A stretch of DNA of 64,000 bases from Capillimicrobium parvum (GCF_021172045.1 NZ_CP087164.1:434001-498000); one strand, 5' to 3'. Shown: positions 50,929 to 59,889, numbered from the stretch's first letter. The notes: generated by a model not told the origin, from the sequence alone. Translations and numbers: made by a program.

Positions 50929-51318
50929 CTACTCCGTGCCGTCCGGACGCTCGATGAGCTCGACCCGATAGCCGTCCGGGTCGCGCACGAAGCAGATCCG
51001 CGAGCCGCCCTCGCGCAGCGAGTACGGCGGGCGCTCCGGCTCGATGCCCTTCTCGGCCAGCGCCGCGAGCGTCCCGTCGAGGTCGGGGACCGTGAGCGCG
51101 ATGTGGTTGTAGCCCGTGCCGTGCTCGTAGGAGTCGACCCCGTGGTTGTAGGTCAGCTCGAGCCGATCGCCGTCTCCGGGCATGCCCATGAACACGTTGA
51201 TCGCCTCGTCGCGGATCGGCATCCGGCGGCGCTCCTCGAACCCCAGCGCCTCATAGAAGGCCACGGAGCGGTCGATGTCGCCGATGCGGTAGCAGGTGTG
51301 GATGAACTGTGCGGGCAC
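50929..51318 (-). CDS. gloA: Lactoylglutathione lyase (glyoxalase I)
   Basis: A 129-residue VOC-family metalloenzyme. The four metal ligands are in place: His in FIHTCYR, Glu in RLELTYNHG, His in GYNHIALTV and Glu in YRVELIERP. It detoxifies methylglyoxal as its thiol hemithioacetal; Actinobacteria may use mycothiol instead of glutathione. GTG 51318 is chosen because TACGCT lies 6 bases upstream and the product has the normal length. It is divergent from an MBL hydrolase that could perform the second glyoxalase step. Confidence 0.93.
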   Translation of the reverse strand: MPAQFIHTCYRIGDIDRSVAFYEALGFEERRRMPIRDEAINVFMGMPGDGDRLELTYNHGVDSYEHGTGYNHIALTVPDLDGTLAALAEKGIEPERPPYSLREGGSRICFVRDPDGYRVELIERPDGTE

Positions 51319-51324
51319 GTCCGC

Positions 51325-51330
51325 AGCGTA
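51325..51330 (-). promoter_or_regulatory. -10 element TACGCT, leaderless start of gloA
   Basis: On the minus strand TACGCT ends 6 bases before GTG 51318. Confidence 0.5.
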
Positions 51331-51361
51331 GACCACCACCGACCGTGGCAAGCTGTAGCGA

Positions 51362-52099
51362 ATGATCGTCGAGCGCTCCATGCATCCGCAGTTCCTCTCC
51401 AACACCTACCTGGTGGCTGATCGCGAGGGGGGCAGCGCCTTCTTCGTCGATGCCGGCGGTCCGGTGGAGCCCCTGATCGAGGCGGCCGAGCGGCTGGACG
51501 TCACGCCGACGCACGTGCTGCTGACCCACCACCACCACGACCACGTCGCCGAGCTCGATCAGCTCAAGGCGCGCTGGCCGCAGCTCACCGTCCTCATCGA
51601 CGATCGCGAGGGTGGGCGGGATGAGATCGGCGACGCCGGCTCGTTTCCGGAGACCGTGACCGTCGGCGACCTCGAGGTGCGCGCGCTCCACACGCCCGGT
51701 CACACGGCGGGCATGCTCGCCCTGCTCGTCGACGGCAACGTCTTCACCGGCGACACGCTGTTCAAGAACTCGGTCGGCGGCGTGCGCGCGCCCGGATCGA
51801 CCTCGTACGCCGACCTGCGTTCGTCGATCATGGACACGCTCATGGCGCTGCCGAAGGACACCGTGGTGCGCCCCGGTCACACCGACCCGACGACGATCGG
51901 CGAGGAGTGGGAGAACAACTCCTTCGTCCGCGTCTGGCGCGGCCTCGACAAGGAGGGCGAGGCGCAGTGCACCGCGTTCGGCGATCCGGCGACGCTCGTG
52001 CTGCTGGGCGACGACTACGACGGGGGCCACAAGGCCTGGGTCCGCTGGCCCGACGGCCGCGACGACATCGTGCCGGGCTCCCAGGTCCAGACCGGGTGA
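51362..52099 (+). CDS. MBL-fold hydrolase, glyoxalase II-like
   Basis: A 245-residue metallo-beta-lactamase-fold protein with the zinc site THHHHDHVAELD, LHTPGHTAGML, FTGDTLF and VVRPGHTDPTT. The pattern matches hydroxyacylglutathione-hydrolase-like enzymes. An extra C-terminal piece of about 45 residues (HKAWVRWPDGRDDIVPG) is not part of the core. It lies 43 bases from the divergent glyoxalase I, which supports a role in methylglyoxal removal. Its stop overlaps the start of the ABC1 kinase gene. Confidence 0.9.
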   Translation: MIVERSMHPQFLSNTYLVADREGGSAFFVDAGGPVEPLIEAAERLDVTPTHVLLTHHHHDHVAELDQLKARWPQLTVLIDDREGGRDEIGDAGSFPETVTVGDLEVRALHTPGHTAGMLALLVDGNVFTGDTLFKNSVGGVRAPGSTSYADLRSSIMDTLMALPKDTVVRPGHTDPTTIGEEWENNSFVRVWRGLDKEGEAQCTAFGDPATLVLLGDDYDGGHKAWVRWPDGRDDIVPGSQVQTG

Positions 52100-53490
52100 G
52101 CCCGAAGAAAGACGACGGCATCCCGACCTCCCGGCTGTCGCGCAGCGCGCGCGTCGGCCGGCTCGCCGCGGGCCAGGCCGCCCGCCAGCTCGGCACGCGC
52201 GCCGCGAACGTCACCCGCGACGACGAGGGCCGGCGCAAGGCGCTCGAGCGCCGCCAGATCGAGACCGCCGAGCAGATCGTCGCCGCGCTCGGGACGATGA
52301 AGGGCGCGGCCATGAAGCTCGGCCAGGTCATGTCGTTCCTCGACGTCGGCCTGGTCCCCGAGGACTACCGCGAGGAGTTCCAGACGAAGCTCGCCGCGCT
52401 GCGCGACGCGGCGCCGAAGGTCGACTTCAAGGACATGAGGAAGGTCCTCGAGAACGAGTACGGCGAGCCGCTCGACGACGTCTTCGAGACCTTCGACCCG
52501 GTGCCGATCGCCGCCGCCTCGATCGGGCAGGTCTACCAGGCGACCCTCCCCGACGGGCGCTGCGTCGCGGTGAAGGTGCAGTACCCGGGCGTCGCCCAGG
52601 CCGTCCGGGCCGACATGCAGAACCTCGGCATGATCCTGCGGCTGATGAAGTCGGTGGCGCCGGGCCTGGATCCGAAGGCGATCGGCGACGAGATCCGCTC
52701 GCGCATCGACGAGGAGCTCGACTACGAGCTGGAGGCATCCAACCAGCGGGCGTTGGCGCGCATCTACCGCGATCACCCGTTCATCGTGATCCCCGAGGTC
52801 GTCACGTCGCTCAGCCACGAGCGCGTCGTCGTCAGCGACTTCGTCTCCGGCCGCGGCTTCGAGGAGCTCAAGCAGCTGCCCCAGGACGAGCGCGACCGCC
52901 TCGGCGAGATCATCTTCCGCTTCTACTTCGGCTCCATGTACCGCCACCGCCAGTTCAGCGGCGACCCGCACCCGGGCAACTCGCTGCTGATGCGCGACGG
53001 GCGGATGGCGTTCTTCGACTTCGGCCTCTTCAAGCGCATCGACGCCGCCACCGCCGAGCGCGAGCTTGCGATGGCGCGCATGGCGATCGAGGGCCGCGCG
53101 AGCGAGCTCGGCGACGCGCTGCGCTCCAGCGGCTTCGTTCTCGCCAGCGCCCGCTACACCGACGAGCAGCTGCTCGAGCAGTTCCGCGACATCACGTGGT
53201 GGTACATCACCGACGAGGAGATCACGCTCGAGCCGGAGATCGCCACGCAGGTGATGATCGACATGAGCGACCCGCGCTCCCGCCACTTCGCCCAGATGCG
53301 GCACGAGTCGCTGCCGGCCGACCACCTCTTCGGCCGCCGCCTCGAGGTGCTCACCCTCGCCGTCCTCGGGCAGCTGCGCGCGCGGGCCAACTGGTACCGC
53401 ATCGCGCGCGAGTGGATCTACGACGCGGAGCCCGAGACGGAGCTCGGGCGCCAGGAGACGGAGTTCCTGCGGCGTCGATCAGCGGCGTGA
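52096..53490 (+). CDS. ABC1/UbiB-family atypical kinase
   Basis: A 464-residue kinase-like protein of the ABC1/ADCK/UbiB family. Family features are the KxGQ motif in AMKLGQVMSFLD, the Ala-rich loop PIAAASIGQVYQA in place of the Gly-rich loop, the ATP-binding Lys in VAVKVQYPG, DEELDYELEASNQ, FSGDPHPGNSLL and FFDFGLFKR. UbiB members support quinone biosynthesis through ATPase activity; an actinobacterium would normally have menaquinone, so the exact role is open. The GTG start overlaps the MBL stop and its own stop overlaps the VTT gene. Confidence 0.93.
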   Translation: MSPKKDDGIPTSRLSRSARVGRLAAGQAARQLGTRAANVTRDDEGRRKALERRQIETAEQIVAALGTMKGAAMKLGQVMSFLDVGLVPEDYREEFQTKLAALRDAAPKVDFKDMRKVLENEYGEPLDDVFETFDPVPIAAASIGQVYQATLPDGRCVAVKVQYPGVAQAVRADMQNLGMILRLMKSVAPGLDPKAIGDEIRSRIDEELDYELEASNQRALARIYRDHPFIVIPEVVTSLSHERVVVSDFVSGRGFEELKQLPQDERDRLGEIIFRFYFGSMYRHRQFSGDPHPGNSLLMRDGRMAFFDFGLFKRIDAATAERELAMARMAIEGRASELGDALRSSGFVLASARYTDEQLLEQFRDITWWYITDEEITLEPEIATQVMIDMSDPRSRHFAQMRHESLPADHLFGRRLEVLTLAVLGQLRARANWYRIAREWIYDAEPETELGRQETEFLRRRSAA

Positions 53491-54227
53491 CGGATCCCGT
53501 CGTGACCGACCCGCCCCCGCCGGAGGCGCGCGGGCCGCGGCGCCACAAGCTGCACCCGGGCATCCGGCTCGGCGGTCTGGCCGTGGCGATGGTCACGGCG
53601 TTCGTCATCGTCGCGGTCAGCGGCTCGCTGTCGGCCGATCGCGTCCGCGACTGGATCGATGGGTTCGGCGCCGCCGGCCCGATCGTCTTCATCGTGGTCT
53701 CGACGGTGCTGAGCTGCGCGTTCTTCCCCGGGCCGCTGCTCGCCGGCGCGAGCGGCCTGCTGTTCGGCACCGCGCTCGGCACGCCCGTGGCGATCGTGGC
53801 GGCGACGCTGTCGGCGATGGCCGCGTGTTCGCTGTCGCGCTGGGTCGCCGGCGACGCCGTGCAGAAGATCGGCGGCCGGCGGGTGAAGGCGATGGCCGGC
53901 TTCGTCGAGCGCCGCGGCTTCCTCTCGGTGCTCTACATCCGGCTGCTGCCCGGTGTGCCCTACACCCTGTTCAACTACGCGGCCGGCCTGACGCGAGTGT
54001 CGCTCGTCGCGTTCACGCTGGCGACCGCGATCGGCGGCGCGCCGAGGACCTTCGCCTACGTCGCGCTCGGCGGCTCGTTCGGCGACTTCGGCCGGCCGGA
54101 GACGATCGTCGCGGTGGCGCTGCTGGTGGCCATGGCGATCGGCGGCATCGTCGTCGTCCGGTTCACACGGTTTGGACCTGGAAGAGGCTCGTCGTCCCCG
54201 GACGGCCGCTCGGCAGGCCTGCCGTGA
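53487..54227 (+). CDS. VTT-domain (TVP38/DedA-like) membrane protein
   Basis: A 246-residue membrane protein with five or six transmembrane helices. The VTT core contains AFFPGPLLAGASGLLFGTAL, a helix with conserved polar residues, and the signature RLLPGVPYTLFNYAAGLTRV. TVP38 and DedA proteins are thought to move lipids or undecaprenyl phosphate across the membrane. It is the last gene of a three-gene coupled operon. The final 22 codons overlap the end of pyruvate kinase on the other strand by 65 bases. Confidence 0.88.
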   Translation: MTDPVVTDPPPPEARGPRRHKLHPGIRLGGLAVAMVTAFVIVAVSGSLSADRVRDWIDGFGAAGPIVFIVVSTVLSCAFFPGPLLAGASGLLFGTALGTPVAIVAATLSAMAACSLSRWVAGDAVQKIGGRRVKAMAGFVERRGFLSVLYIRLLPGVPYTLFNYAAGLTRVSLVAFTLATAIGGAPRTFAYVALGGSFGDFGRPETIVAVALLVAMAIGGIVVVRFTRFGPGRGSSSPDGRSAGLP

Positions 54228-55569
54228 TGCCGACCCGCTGGCCCGGCTGACACCAGCCGAGCTCCACCACCCGGCGGGCGGCGTCGGCGATGAGCTCCTC
54301 GGTGACCTCGTGGCGGCGCATGGACGCCGCGCGCACGCCCCACATCAGCCCGCAGCGGCGGACCGTCTCGCGCCCCGGCGAGAGCGCGAGGATCGGCACC
54401 TCGGGGCGGTTCGCGCTGACGAGGCGGGCCGAGCGGCCCGACAGTGTGGGCACGACGATCGCGTCGAGGCGCAGCTCGCGCGACGCCTCAACGGCCTGGT
54501 GCGCGACGGTGTACGCGGGGTCGCGCTGGTCGCGGCGGACGCGCTCGGCCGTCCAGCGTTCGTAGGGCGCGGCCTTCTCGGTCTCCCGGGCGACCGCCGC
54601 CATCATCGCGACGGCCTCGACCGGGTGCGCGCCGATCGCCGTCTCCTGGGAGAGCATCACCGCGTCGGTGCCGTCGAGGATGGCGTTGGCGACGTCGGCG
54701 ACCTCGGCGCGGGTCGGGCGCGGCGACGTGACCATCGAGTCGAGCATCTGCGTCGCGGTGATCGACGGCCGGGCCATCGAGCCGGCCAGCGCGAGCAGCG
54801 ACTTCTGGACGAGCGGCACCTCCTCGATCGGCAGCTCGATGCCGAGGTCGCCGCGCGCGACCATCACGCAGTCGGCGGCGTAGATGATCTCGCGCGCGTT
54901 CTCGACGCCCTGCGGCTTCTCGATCTTCGCGACGAGCGGCAAGCGGGTCTCCTGGCGCAGGAACTCGACCTCGGCGGCGCGGCGCACGAATGACAGGGCG
55001 ACGAGGTCGACGCCGATCTTCTCGCCGACGCGCAGGTGGGCCAGGTCCTCCTCGGGCACCGCGGGCAGCTCGTCGACCGGCCCGGGGATGTTGACGCCCT
55101 GGCGCGAGAGGACGATGCCGCCGACCTCGACCTCGCAGTCGATCTCGCATTGGGCCGACCGGACCGCGTCGGCGCGCAGCCGCACGGAGCCGTCGGCGAG
55201 GTAGATGATCTCGCCCGGGCCGACCCCGTCGGCGAGGCGGGCCCAGTTGATCGCCATCGCGTGCTGCGTGCCGATCTCGTCGCCGCCGCACGTGAAGGTC
55301 ACCCTGTCGCCGACCGCGAGCTCGATGCGGTCGTTCTCGAGCGGGCCCAGGCGCAGCTTCGGGCCCGGCAGGTCCTGGAGGATGGCGACCGGGCGCCCGG
55401 CCCGGCCCGCTGCGTCGCGGACGAGCTGCACGTTCTCGGCGTGTTCCTCGGCGCTGCCGTGCGAGAAGTTCAGGCGCGCCACGTCCATGCCCGCCTGCAC
55501 CATGCGCAGGAGCACCTCGGGGTCACGCGACGCGGGGCCGATGGTGGCGACGATCTTCGTGCGGCGCAT
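54163..55569 (-). CDS. pyk: Pyruvate kinase
   Basis: A 468-residue glycolytic enzyme forming pyruvate and ATP from phosphoenolpyruvate. The TIM barrel starts KIVATIGPASRD, and the B domain is inserted after DLPGPKLRLG. The active-site Lys is in VAKIEKPQG, metal ligands in MVARGDLGIELP, and the signature SITATQMLDSM is present, followed by the allosteric C domain. ATG 55569 is the normal start, 9 bases after a TACTCT hexamer. Its 3' end overlaps the convergent VTT gene. Confidence 0.96.
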   Translation of the reverse strand: MRRTKIVATIGPASRDPEVLLRMVQAGMDVARLNFSHGSAEEHAENVQLVRDAAGRAGRPVAILQDLPGPKLRLGPLENDRIELAVGDRVTFTCGGDEIGTQHAMAINWARLADGVGPGEIIYLADGSVRLRADAVRSAQCEIDCEVEVGGIVLSRQGVNIPGPVDELPAVPEEDLAHLRVGEKIGVDLVALSFVRRAAEVEFLRQETRLPLVAKIEKPQGVENAREIIYAADCVMVARGDLGIELPIEEVPLVQKSLLALAGSMARPSITATQMLDSMVTSPRPTRAEVADVANAILDGTDAVMLSQETAIGAHPVEAVAMMAAVARETEKAAPYERWTAERVRRDQRDPAYTVAHQAVEASRELRLDAIVVPTLSGRSARLVSANRPEVPILALSPGRETVRRCGLMWGVRAASMRRHEVTEELIADAARRVVELGWCQPGQRVGITAGLPSGRPGTTSLFQVQTV

Positions 55570-55578
55570 CGGCAGCGC

Positions 55579-55584
55579 AGAGTA
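55579..55584 (-). promoter_or_regulatory. -10 element TACTCT, leaderless start of pyk
   Basis: On the minus strand TACTCT ends 9 bases before ATG 55569. Confidence 0.45.
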
Positions 55585-55627
55585 CGCGCCCGGCGGCCCG
55601 GCGCGGCGGGCCGTCACAAAAGGTCGA

Positions 55628-55661
55628 CATCCGGGCCGCGAACGTCAGCGCGGCCCGGATG
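55628..55661 (-). terminator. Rho-independent-type terminator after ScyD-like gene
   Basis: A perfect 13-bp stem (55628-55640 with 55649-55661, arm CATCCGGGCCGCG) and an 8-base loop lie downstream of the leftward ScyD-like gene. On the minus strand it is followed by a short T-rich stretch (CCTTTTGTG). It separates that transcript from pyk. Confidence 0.65.
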
Positions 55662-55713
55662 CCGGTGGCGGGGGGCGCCGCCGCGAGGCGGGCCCCCGTG
55701 GGGTGTCTTGCCG

Positions 55714-56712
55714 CTACATCGCGACCTTGTAGACCGCGCCCGTCACGTCGCCCGTGAACAGGTTGCCCTGGTCGATGCCGAGGGCGACCACCGGGGCGGC
55801 GTAGCCGGTGAGGACGGGGGTCGCCTTGCCGCCTCGGCGCGCGGGGATCGACACGACCTCGGGGCCCTTGCCGGTGCCGCCGAACAGCGCGACGTACAGC
55901 GTGTTGCCGACCGCGTTGATGCCCATCGGCGACGCGTGCTTGGGCAGCGTGATCACCGGCTTGGCCCGGTTGGGGCAGCGCCGCTTCGTCACCGGCGCGC
56001 AGACGGGAAATCCGTAGTCCTGTCCACGGCGGGCGAGCACGATCGCGTCGCGCGGGATCTTGCCCTTGTCCTGCGCGAGCACGGAGACGAACGGCCCGCG
56101 GTTGCCCGCGAACGTCATCTGCCACGGCTGGCGCAGCCCACGCGCGATGACGCGGAAGCGGGATCCGTCCGGCCGCATCGACACGACGGACATGTTGATC
56201 GAGCCGCGGATGCGGTTGAACTCGTTCTTGTCCGTGAACGAGACGCCCGTGTAGAGCCGGCCGTCAGGGCCGAACGCCAGGCCGGTGAAGGACGAGAAGT
56301 CCTTCCCGCTGCCCTTGCGGATCAGCTTCGACGTGGCGAAGTTGTTCCCGTTCCAGCCCGACAGCGCGGTGATGCCCGCGGGCGACGAGACGTACAGGGT
56401 CTCGCCGTGCCAGACCGCGCCCCAGAGCGGGCCGTCGACGCCGGGGACCTGCGTGGGCGCGTTTGCGCCGTCGGTCACCCAGAGGCCCCCCGGGGCACCG
56501 CTCTGCTCGCCGGGGCCGACGGCGATGAACACCCACTGCGCGTTGAAGGCGAACCCGGTGGGGGTGCCGGGCACGGTGCCCAGCGTCGAGACGGGGTTGC
56601 CGTTGACCGCGGTCGGCGGCGGCGGACCCTGGGCGGCCGCCGGAGCGGCCGCGATCGCGAGCGTACCGGCCGCGGCCACCAGGCCGGCCCGGAGACGATG
56701 CGAGAGCTTCAT
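55714..56712 (-). CDS. Secreted ScyD/ScyE-like beta-propeller protein
   Basis: A 332-residue exported protein with a signal peptide at residues 1-27 (LVAAAGTLAIAAAPAAAQG) and a six-bladed-type propeller: GPDGRLYTGVSF, VSVLAQDKGKIPRD, GLRQPWQMTFAG and GINAVGNTLYVALFGG. It resembles the ScyD/ScyE family and glucose/sorbosone dehydrogenase-like folds, but PQQ-contact residues are not clear. TGAGGTG precedes ATG 56712. A terminator hairpin follows it. Confidence 0.85.
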   Translation of the reverse strand: MKLSHRLRAGLVAAAGTLAIAAAPAAAQGPPPPTAVNGNPVSTLGTVPGTPTGFAFNAQWVFIAVGPGEQSGAPGGLWVTDGANAPTQVPGVDGPLWGAVWHGETLYVSSPAGITALSGWNGNNFATSKLIRKGSGKDFSSFTGLAFGPDGRLYTGVSFTDKNEFNRIRGSINMSVVSMRPDGSRFRVIARGLRQPWQMTFAGNRGPFVSVLAQDKGKIPRDAIVLARRGQDYGFPVCAPVTKRRCPNRAKPVITLPKHASPMGINAVGNTLYVALFGGTGKGPEVVSIPARRGGKATPVLTGYAAPVVALGIDQGNLFTGDVTGAVYKVAM

Positions 56713-56841
56713 GAACACCTCAGGTCTATGTGGACTGCTTCCCTGCCGGCCGGCGCACGAACTGCGGGGCGGCGCGAGCACCCTAGGGGCCGCCTCGGCC
56801 GGAATCAAGGGAGACCGTCCGGTGACGGGCGCCGCCCTGGG

Positions 56842-56874
56842 TTGCGTTCCGAGTTCTCGAAAGCTATCTTTCGA
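56842..56874 (+). promoter_or_regulatory. Promoter and operator of the ArsR-like/MFS operon
   Basis: -35 TTGCGT (56842-56847), a 17-base spacer and -10 TATCTT (56865-56870) end 7 bases before ATG 56878. A perfect inverted repeat TCGAAAG-N4-CTTTCGA (56857-56874) covers the -10, well placed for self-repression. Confidence 0.65.
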
Positions 56875-56877
56875 TAC

Positions 56878-57462
56878 ATGCCTTTCGAGCCCCGCCGGCT
56901 CACCGATCCGCGCGAGATGCGCGCGCTCGCCCACCCCGTGCGCCTGGCGCTGCTCGAGGCGCTCGCCCACGCCGGACGCCCGCTCACCGCGACCGAGGCA
57001 TCCGAGCTCGTGGACGAGTCGCCCTCGTCGTGCTCGTTCCACCTGCGCCAGCTCGCGAAGTACGGCTTCGTCGAGGAGGCCGAGGGCGGGGCGGGCCGTC
57101 GCCGGCCGTGGCGCCTGGCCCAGCTCGGGCTGTCGTTCTCCGACGCCGGCGACGATCCGCAGCTCACGCTCGCGGCCACCGCGCTCGAGCGCACGCTGCG
57201 CCATCGCTACCTCGCCCGCGCGGAGCAGGCGCTCGACAGCCGCGCGGCGCTCGAGCCCGAGTGGCGCGAGGTCACGGGGACCGACCAGTTCGTCCTCTAC
57301 GCGACGCCCGAGGAGGTCCGCGAGCTCAACGCGGAGCTCGTGGCGCTGCTCACCCGCTTCCACGACCGCGTCGCGGACGTGGAGCGCCGGCCGCCCGGCT
57401 CGCGTCCCGTCGAGGTCATCGCGCTCACGTACCCCGTCGACCGCCCCGACCCGCCGGGCTGA
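56878..57462 (+). CDS. ArsR-like winged-helix regulator
   Basis: A 194-residue regulator with an N-terminal winged helix (MRALAHPVRLALLEALAHAG, then SPSSCSFHLRQLAKYGFVEE) and a helical C-terminal domain of about 100 residues for dimer formation or ligand binding. It is followed after 1 base by an MFS exporter, and its promoter carries a palindrome. Repression of the exporter until a toxic compound appears is the likely mode. Confidence 0.9.
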   Translation: MPFEPRRLTDPREMRALAHPVRLALLEALAHAGRPLTATEASELVDESPSSCSFHLRQLAKYGFVEEAEGGAGRRRPWRLAQLGLSFSDAGDDPQLTLAATALERTLRHRYLARAEQALDSRAALEPEWREVTGTDQFVLYATPEEVRELNAELVALLTRFHDRVADVERRPPGSRPVEVIALTYPVDRPDPPG

Positions 57463-57463
57463 C

Positions 57464-58678
57464 ATGGCTGAGCTCCTGCGCAGCGCCGACCTGCGCCGCT
57501 ACCTCGCCGGCCAGGTCCTCTCCCTCTTCGGCGACAGCGCGCTGCTGATCGTGCTCGCGATCTGGGCCAAGCAGCTCACCCACAGCAGCGCCGCCGCGGG
57601 CCTCGTGCTGTTCGCGGTCGTCGCGCCGTCGCTGCTGACCCCGCTGGCCGGGGTGCTCGTCGACCGCGTCCGCCGCCGGCCGCTGCTCATCGTCGTCAAC
57701 CTGCTCAGCGCGGTCGCCGTGCTGCCGCTGCTGCTCGTCCACGATGCCGGCGACGTCTGGATCCTCTACGTGGTCGGCGCGCTCTACGGCCTCTCCTACG
57801 CGGTCATCGGCGCCGCCCAGTCGGCGCTGCTGACGACGATCCTGCCGGCGCGGCTGCTCGCCGACGCCAACGGCGCGCTCCAGACGGTCCGCGAGGGCCT
57901 GCGGCTCGTCGCCCCGCTGGCCGGCGCCGGCCTGTTCGTGGCGGCCGGCGGTGCCGCGGTCGCGCTGCTCGACGCCGCGACGTTCCTCGCCGCCGCAGCG
58001 GCCCTCGCGAGCATGCGCTTCGCGGAGGCGGCGCCGCAGGCCCCGGCCACCAGCCGGGGCGCCGAGCTCGCCGCCGGGGCGCGGCACGTGGCCACCACGC
58101 CCGAGCTGCGGCGCATGACGCTCGCCTGCGGGGTGGCGCTGCTGGTCATCGGCTTCTGCGAGACGGTCGCCTTCGAGGTCGTCGCGCGGGGCCTGCACCG
58201 CCCGCCCGCGTTCCTCGGCGTGCTCATCGCGGTGCAGGGCGTCGGCGCGATCGCCGGCGGGATCACGGCGGGCCGCGCCGCCCGCCGCCTCGGCGAGGGC
58301 CGGCTGGCCGGCTACGGGATGGCGGTCTTCGCCGCCGGCTGCCTCCTGCAGGCGTCCGGCACCCTCGCTGCCGTTCTCGCCGGCGTCGTCCTGTTCGGCT
58401 TCGGCCTGCCGTGGATCCTCGTCGGCGAGTACACGCTCCTGCAGCGACGCACCCCAGCGCACCTCCAAGGCCGGGCGTATGGCGCGGTGGAGCTGATGAC
58501 CGGGGCGCCGCAGACGATCTCGATCGCGCTCGGCGCCGGCCTCGTCGCCGTCGTCGACTACCGGATCCTGCTCGCGGTGATCGCGCTCGTCACGGCCGGC
58601 GCGGGCGCCTCGCTCGTCCGCGGCTTCCGCGCGGGCGGCGCGCTCAGCGAGCGACGAATCGCCCGTTCTCCTGGATGA
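57464..58678 (+). CDS. MFS transporter
   Basis: A 404-residue membrane transporter with about twelve transmembrane helices in two halves. The MFS loop motif appears as GVLVDRVRRRPLLIV after helix 2, and a helical hinge (ATSRGAELAAGARHVATTPE) lies midway. It resembles DHA3-type drug and macrolide exporters. It is co-transcribed with the ArsR-like regulator. The end overlaps the convergent M29 aminopeptidase gene by 35 bases. Confidence 0.92.
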   Translation: MAELLRSADLRRYLAGQVLSLFGDSALLIVLAIWAKQLTHSSAAAGLVLFAVVAPSLLTPLAGVLVDRVRRRPLLIVVNLLSAVAVLPLLLVHDAGDVWILYVVGALYGLSYAVIGAAQSALLTTILPARLLADANGALQTVREGLRLVAPLAGAGLFVAAGGAAVALLDAATFLAAAAALASMRFAEAAPQAPATSRGAELAAGARHVATTPELRRMTLACGVALLVIGFCETVAFEVVARGLHRPPAFLGVLIAVQGVGAIAGGITAGRAARRLGEGRLAGYGMAVFAAGCLLQASGTLAAVLAGVVLFGFGLPWILVGEYTLLQRRTPAHLQGRAYGAVELMTGAPQTISIALGAGLVAVVDYRILLAVIALVTAGAGASLVRGFRAGGALSERRIARSPG

Positions 58679-59723
58679 CCTCGCCGTCCGCGGTGATCCG
58701 CCCGCCGCGGCGCAGGTCGCAGATGAGGTCCCAGTGCAGCGCCGACTCGTTGCGCCCGCCGGTCTCCGGATACGAGCGGCCGAGCGCGAGGTGCACCGTG
58801 CCGCCGATCTTCTCGTCGAAGAGGATCGCGCCCACCGGGCGGTCGATGCCGAAGTTCGTGCCGATGCCGAGCTCGCCGAGCCTCCGTGCGCCGTCGTCGG
58901 TCCGGAGCGCGCGCTGGAGGTAGGCGTCGCCGCGCTGCGCGTGCGCCTCGGCGACGACGCCCTCGGAGAAGCGCATCGTCACGCCGGCCACCTCGATGCC
59001 CGCCGGGCTGGAGGGGACGTCGAAGAAGATCGTGCCGTCGGCCGACGCCTCCAGCGGCCCCGTGAAGACCTCGCCCGACGGCATGTTGCGCCTGCCGTCG
59101 CTGTTGACCCACGTGCGCCCCTTGACCCGCAGCGTCAGGTCGGTGCCCTCGGCCTCGATGCGGATCGCGTCCGCGCGCTCGAGCCGGTCGATCAGCCGCG
59201 ACTGGAAGGCCCGCAGCTCGCCCCAGGAGGCCACGGGATCGGGCTGGTCGAGGAACAGCGCCCGCGCCACGAAGGCCTCGAACACCCGCAGCGACGTGCC
59301 GGCCTGCTGCGCGCCGGCCTCGGTCGGCCACAGGGTCGAGCACCAGCGCCGCTTGAGCGTCTGGTCGCGGATCGGCTTGCGGGCGCGGTTGGCGCGCGCC
59401 AGGCGGTCGGGGTCGATCGCGCTCAGGGCGCGGGTGTTCTCCGGCGCCTGGATGCCGAGCGTCGCGTTGGCGCGCTTGGCCTCCTCGAAGGCGACGGCCG
59501 CGTAGTCGTCGAGCTGGAAGTCGCGTGCGTGGGCGTAGTAGCCCTCGGTCTGTCCCGGCAGCTCGACGCGCAGCAGCGGCCACGCGCCGCGCTCGAGGAT
59601 CGACCGCTGCAGCTCGAGCAGCAGCGGCGCGGCGAGCGTCGAGGAGCGCACGAGGATCTGCTGGCGCTCGGCGACCTCCAGGCAGTATCCGCACAGGAGC
59701 TCGGCGAACGCGCGCGCGTCCAT
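58644..59723 (-). CDS. M29 family aminopeptidase (AmpS/AmpT type)
   Basis: A 359-residue metallo-aminopeptidase of the thermophilic aminopeptidase class. The N domain shows YYAHARDFQLDDYAA, followed by the family stretch ALSAIDPDRLARANRARKPI. The metal site includes Glu in MPSGEVFTGP, Glu in TMRFSEGVVAEAH, His in GGTVHLALG and His-x-Asp in ALHWDLICDLR. Two zinc or cobalt ions are expected. ATG 59723 begins the first helix; the upstream in-frame extension is not needed. Confidence 0.92.
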   Translation of the reverse strand: MDARAFAELLCGYCLEVAERQQILVRSSTLAAPLLLELQRSILERGAWPLLRVELPGQTEGYYAHARDFQLDDYAAVAFEEAKRANATLGIQAPENTRALSAIDPDRLARANRARKPIRDQTLKRRWCSTLWPTEAGAQQAGTSLRVFEAFVARALFLDQPDPVASWGELRAFQSRLIDRLERADAIRIEAEGTDLTLRVKGRTWVNSDGRRNMPSGEVFTGPLEASADGTIFFDVPSSPAGIEVAGVTMRFSEGVVAEAHAQRGDAYLQRALRTDDGARRLGELGIGTNFGIDRPVGAILFDEKIGGTVHLALGRSYPETGGRNESALHWDLICDLRRGGRITADGEVIQENGRFVAR

Positions 59724-59889
59724 CGTCAGTGGCCCGTCCCGCAACCATCGACCCAGAATGCGGGCCGTCGATCACCGCCATGCTGCGTCCTCGACCGCTC
59801 GAAATCCCAGGGGGATTCCTTCGGGTCTGCGTCCCTGCCTGGCGGCGCCGCCGACCCACCTTTCGGCCCGATGGTCACGAGACGAACCA

